In this document: piece by piece, positions 62,556 through 64,000 of the stretch
Position numbering within the stretch: the stretch's first letter is position 1
Layout: each line of letters opens with the position of its first letter
Source of the DNA: Clostridium sp. DSM 17811
GTDB taxonomy: Bacteria > Bacillota > Clostridia > Clostridiales > Clostridiaceae
Assembly: GCF_018861905.1 (NCBI RefSeq)
Contig: NZ_JAHLDU010000004.1
Coordinates: 1-64,000 of the forward strand
Length of the DNA stretch: 64,000 nucleotides
Direction: 5' to 3'
Made by a program: the position numbers and the translations under genes
The notes under the pieces: generated by a model
The model's database searches: none
Seen by the model: the letters and a program-made list of their open reading frames with translations, nothing else
Told to the model about the DNA's origin: nothing

Positions 62556-63938
62556 ATGACAAAAACAATTATAAGGATACAAAAGATTGAACTTACGGGG
62601 TTTAAGAATATCCAGGAGGGAATTATCGATTTGTCAGGTTATAGACAAAAAGAATATTATAGTGGTAAATCAGATATAATTGGAATTTATGGACAAAATG
62701 GTTCAGGAAAAACGACTATAGTAGAAGCTTTTAAATTATTTAAAACAATAGCAAGTGGTGAAAAATTACCAGAAGATATTAAAAATTATATACATGAATT
62801 AGAAGACGAGGCAACGTTAAAGTTTGTTTTTTATATTGAACTAAAAGATCAAAAGTTATTAGTATATTACCAGTTTTCACTAAGGAGAAAAGAAGGGCAA
62901 GCAGAATTATATAATGAGAAGTTAAGTTATTCTCAAATAAATGAGGATAACAAAAAAAGAAAAATTGATATAATCGAATATCTTATAGATTTAAAGGATA
63001 CATATATATTGCCAAAGGCTCGTTATAACGAGTTAATAAGAAATAATAAAGAAAATGAATTTAATCTTGAAGTGAGTAAAAGGTTATCAATAAAGGAAAA
63101 AACATCTTTTATTTTTAACGATAGTTTGGAAGAAATTTTTAAAAGTAATTCAATGAGCAATGATTATTTTAATGTTATTAATGTTATTAAACATTTTGCT
63201 AGAGTAAATTTATTTGTAATAACTAATGAACATTCAGCGACTATAAGCCTTAATTATATGCCATTAAGTTTTAGAATGGAGAATGAGGCATGCGTAACTA
63301 GTGGAGATATCGCAATTAATTTACTCGGGAAATCAAATATAGATAAAAAAAGGTATAATATAGCAACAAAAATTATAAAACAGTTGAATATAGTGTTAAG
63401 TACTATCATTCCTAATTTACAGTTAGAGATTAATAATTTAGGAAACGAGTTATCTAAAAATGGAAAAGAAGTAGTAAGAATACAATTGCTTTCTATTAAA
63501 AAAGATATAAAGATTCCGCTTAAATATGAATCTGAGGGTATAAAAAAGATAATTTCTATTTTAAGTACCTTAATTTCCATGTTTAATAATCCATCAATTT
63601 GTTTAATAGTTGATGAACTTGATGCTGGCATATTTGAGTATTTGTTAGGGGAATTATTAAAGATAATTGAGCAAGAAGGAAAAGGCCAATTTATTTTTAC
63701 ATCACATAACCTACGACCACTTGAAATGTTAGAAAAAGAATCATTGGTATTTAGTACCGTGAATCCACAAAATAGATTTATAAGAATAACGAATATAAAA
63801 AGTAATAATAATCTACGAAATGTATATTTACGTGGGGTTGATTTGGGTGGACTTAATGAGTGTATATACGAAGAAACTAATAGTTTTGAGATTGCACACG
63901 CATTTAGAAAAGCTGGTGACATTCTTTATGAAGAGTAA
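62556..63938 (+). CDS. AAA ATPase of the AAA_15/AAA_21 (OLD/RecF-like) type
   Basis: 460 residues from the ATG at 62556 after GGGAGTGG. N-terminal RIQKIELTGFKNIQEGIIDL leads into Walker A GQNGSGKTT at residues 46-54. The long middle is lysine/asparagine-rich and helical. Walker B is ICLIVDELDAG (Asp353-Glu354) and the following sensor is FIFTSHNLRPLEML. The fold matches SMC/RecF-like ATPases common in phage-defence systems (OLD, Gabija, PARIS). It has no nuclease domain of its own. Its stop overlaps by 11 bp the start of a TOPRIM-like gene, so the two are coupled. Confidence 0.8.
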   Translation: MTKTIIRIQKIELTGFKNIQEGIIDLSGYRQKEYYSGKSDIIGIYGQNGSGKTTIVEAFKLFKTIASGEKLPEDIKNYIHELEDEATLKFVFYIELKDQKLLVYYQFSLRRKEGQAELYNEKLSYSQINEDNKKRKIDIIEYLIDLKDTYILPKARYNELIRNNKENEFNLEVSKRLSIKEKTSFIFNDSLEEIFKSNSMSNDYFNVINVIKHFARVNLFVITNEHSATISLNYMPLSFRMENEACVTSGDIAINLLGKSNIDKKRYNIATKIIKQLNIVLSTIIPNLQLEINNLGNELSKNGKEVVRIQLLSIKKDIKIPLKYESEGIKKIISILSTLISMFNNPSICLIVDELDAGIFEYLLGELLKIIEQEGKGQFIFTSHNLRPLEMLEKESLVFSTVNPQNRFIRITNIKSNNNLRNVYLRGVDLGGLNECIYEETNSFEIAHAFRKAGDILYEE

Positions 63939-64000
63939 AAAAATTGTTTTATTTATAGTTGAGGGAGTAACTGATAGAAATTCATTTGCATTAATTTTAT
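63928..64000 (+). CDS. TOPRIM-like protein, N-terminal fragment (runs off the window)
   Basis: Only 24 codons are visible: MKSKKIVLFIVEGVTDRNSF and four more. The pattern hydrophobic strand-VEG-x-TD is the first motif of TOPRIM domains, where the Glu is catalytic. It starts within the end of the ATPase gene (11-bp overlap). An ATPase with a separate TOPRIM partner is the arrangement of several defence systems. The remainder of the gene is needed to tell. Confidence 0.5.
   Translation, partial: MKSKKIVLFIVEGVTDRNSFALIL

Noticed and set aside
63254-63922. 222-codon open frame on the minus strand
   Set aside because: Antisense to the AAA ATPase gene, whose Walker motifs are clear; the reverse frame looks like a low-complexity shadow.

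Overview
The window reads as the chromosome of a spore-forming, anaerobic, low-GC Firmicute of the Clostridium sensu stricto type. Base composition is strongly A+T rich, ribosome binding sites are AGGAGG-like, TTG starts are common, and the sporulation genes spo0A, sigG and ytfJ are present alongside sugar-fermentation operons. No rRNA, tRNA, CRISPR array or complete insertion sequence was seen.

Layout. 1-2.0 kb: tail of an ECF-type sigma gene, apparently cut by an IS200/IS605-like end, then an anti-sigma gene, a DUF2953 gene and ytfJ. 2.2-5.3 kb: a GalT/HIT-like protein, a membrane protein, and a leftward PadR regulator with an FtsW/RodA/SpoVE-family protein carrying a HAAS-like prefix. 5.4-10.2 kb: a YtrA-type GntR regulator and a tandemly duplicated ABC transporter (two ATPase/permease pairs). 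10.5-14.1 kb: a mannose-family PTS (IIA, IIB, IIC, IID) and a HAD phosphatase. 14.2-20.5 kb: histidine kinase, response regulator, two membrane-anchored sugar-binding proteins and a chemoreceptor, with no transporter permease.

20.9-26.5 kb: L-rhamnose genes (rhaM, MFS permease, AraC regulator, rhaB, rhaA). 26.5-34.8 kb: an old-yellow-enzyme/2-enoate-reductase type flavoenzyme with a TetR regulator, an unsaturated rhamnogalacturonyl hydrolase divergent from a GPH sugar transporter, a TIM-barrel isomerase and an aminotransferase. 35-41.6 kb: spo0A and sigG, both away from their usual neighbours, a cysteine-rich protein overlapped by a tiny ribbon-helix-helix gene, a ruined BceAB-type transporter, and small genes. 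41.6-47.2 kb: a HelD-like helicase, then a DeoR regulator, rhaD and fucO, which complete rhamnose breakdown to lactaldehyde and 1,2-propanediol.

47.4-55.2 kb: csbD and the L-arabinose regulon (sugar porter, araR, araB, araD, araA, transaldolase). The porter and araB promoters share one architecture: an AraR-like site in the promoter and a consensus cre just downstream of the -10. 55.4-61.8 kb: EFR1 ferredoxin, glutathione peroxidase, an NrtR-type Nudix regulator with nicotinamidase and nicotinate phosphoribosyltransferase (NAD salvage), and pirin. 61.8-64 kb: a secreted NlpC/P60 peptidase and an AAA ATPase overlapping a TOPRIM-like gene that runs off the window.

Taken together this is a plant-cell-wall sugar island: pectin-derived rhamnogalacturonides, rhamnose and arabinose are taken up and funnelled to dihydroxyacetone phosphate, lactaldehyde and the pentose phosphate pathway. 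Regulatory, sporulation and possible defence genes are interspersed. The least explained parts are the transporter-less sensory cassette at 14-20 kb, the AAA/TOPRIM pair at the right edge, the isolated spo0A and sigG, and the hairpin-bracketed 36.4-36.9 kb gene pair.
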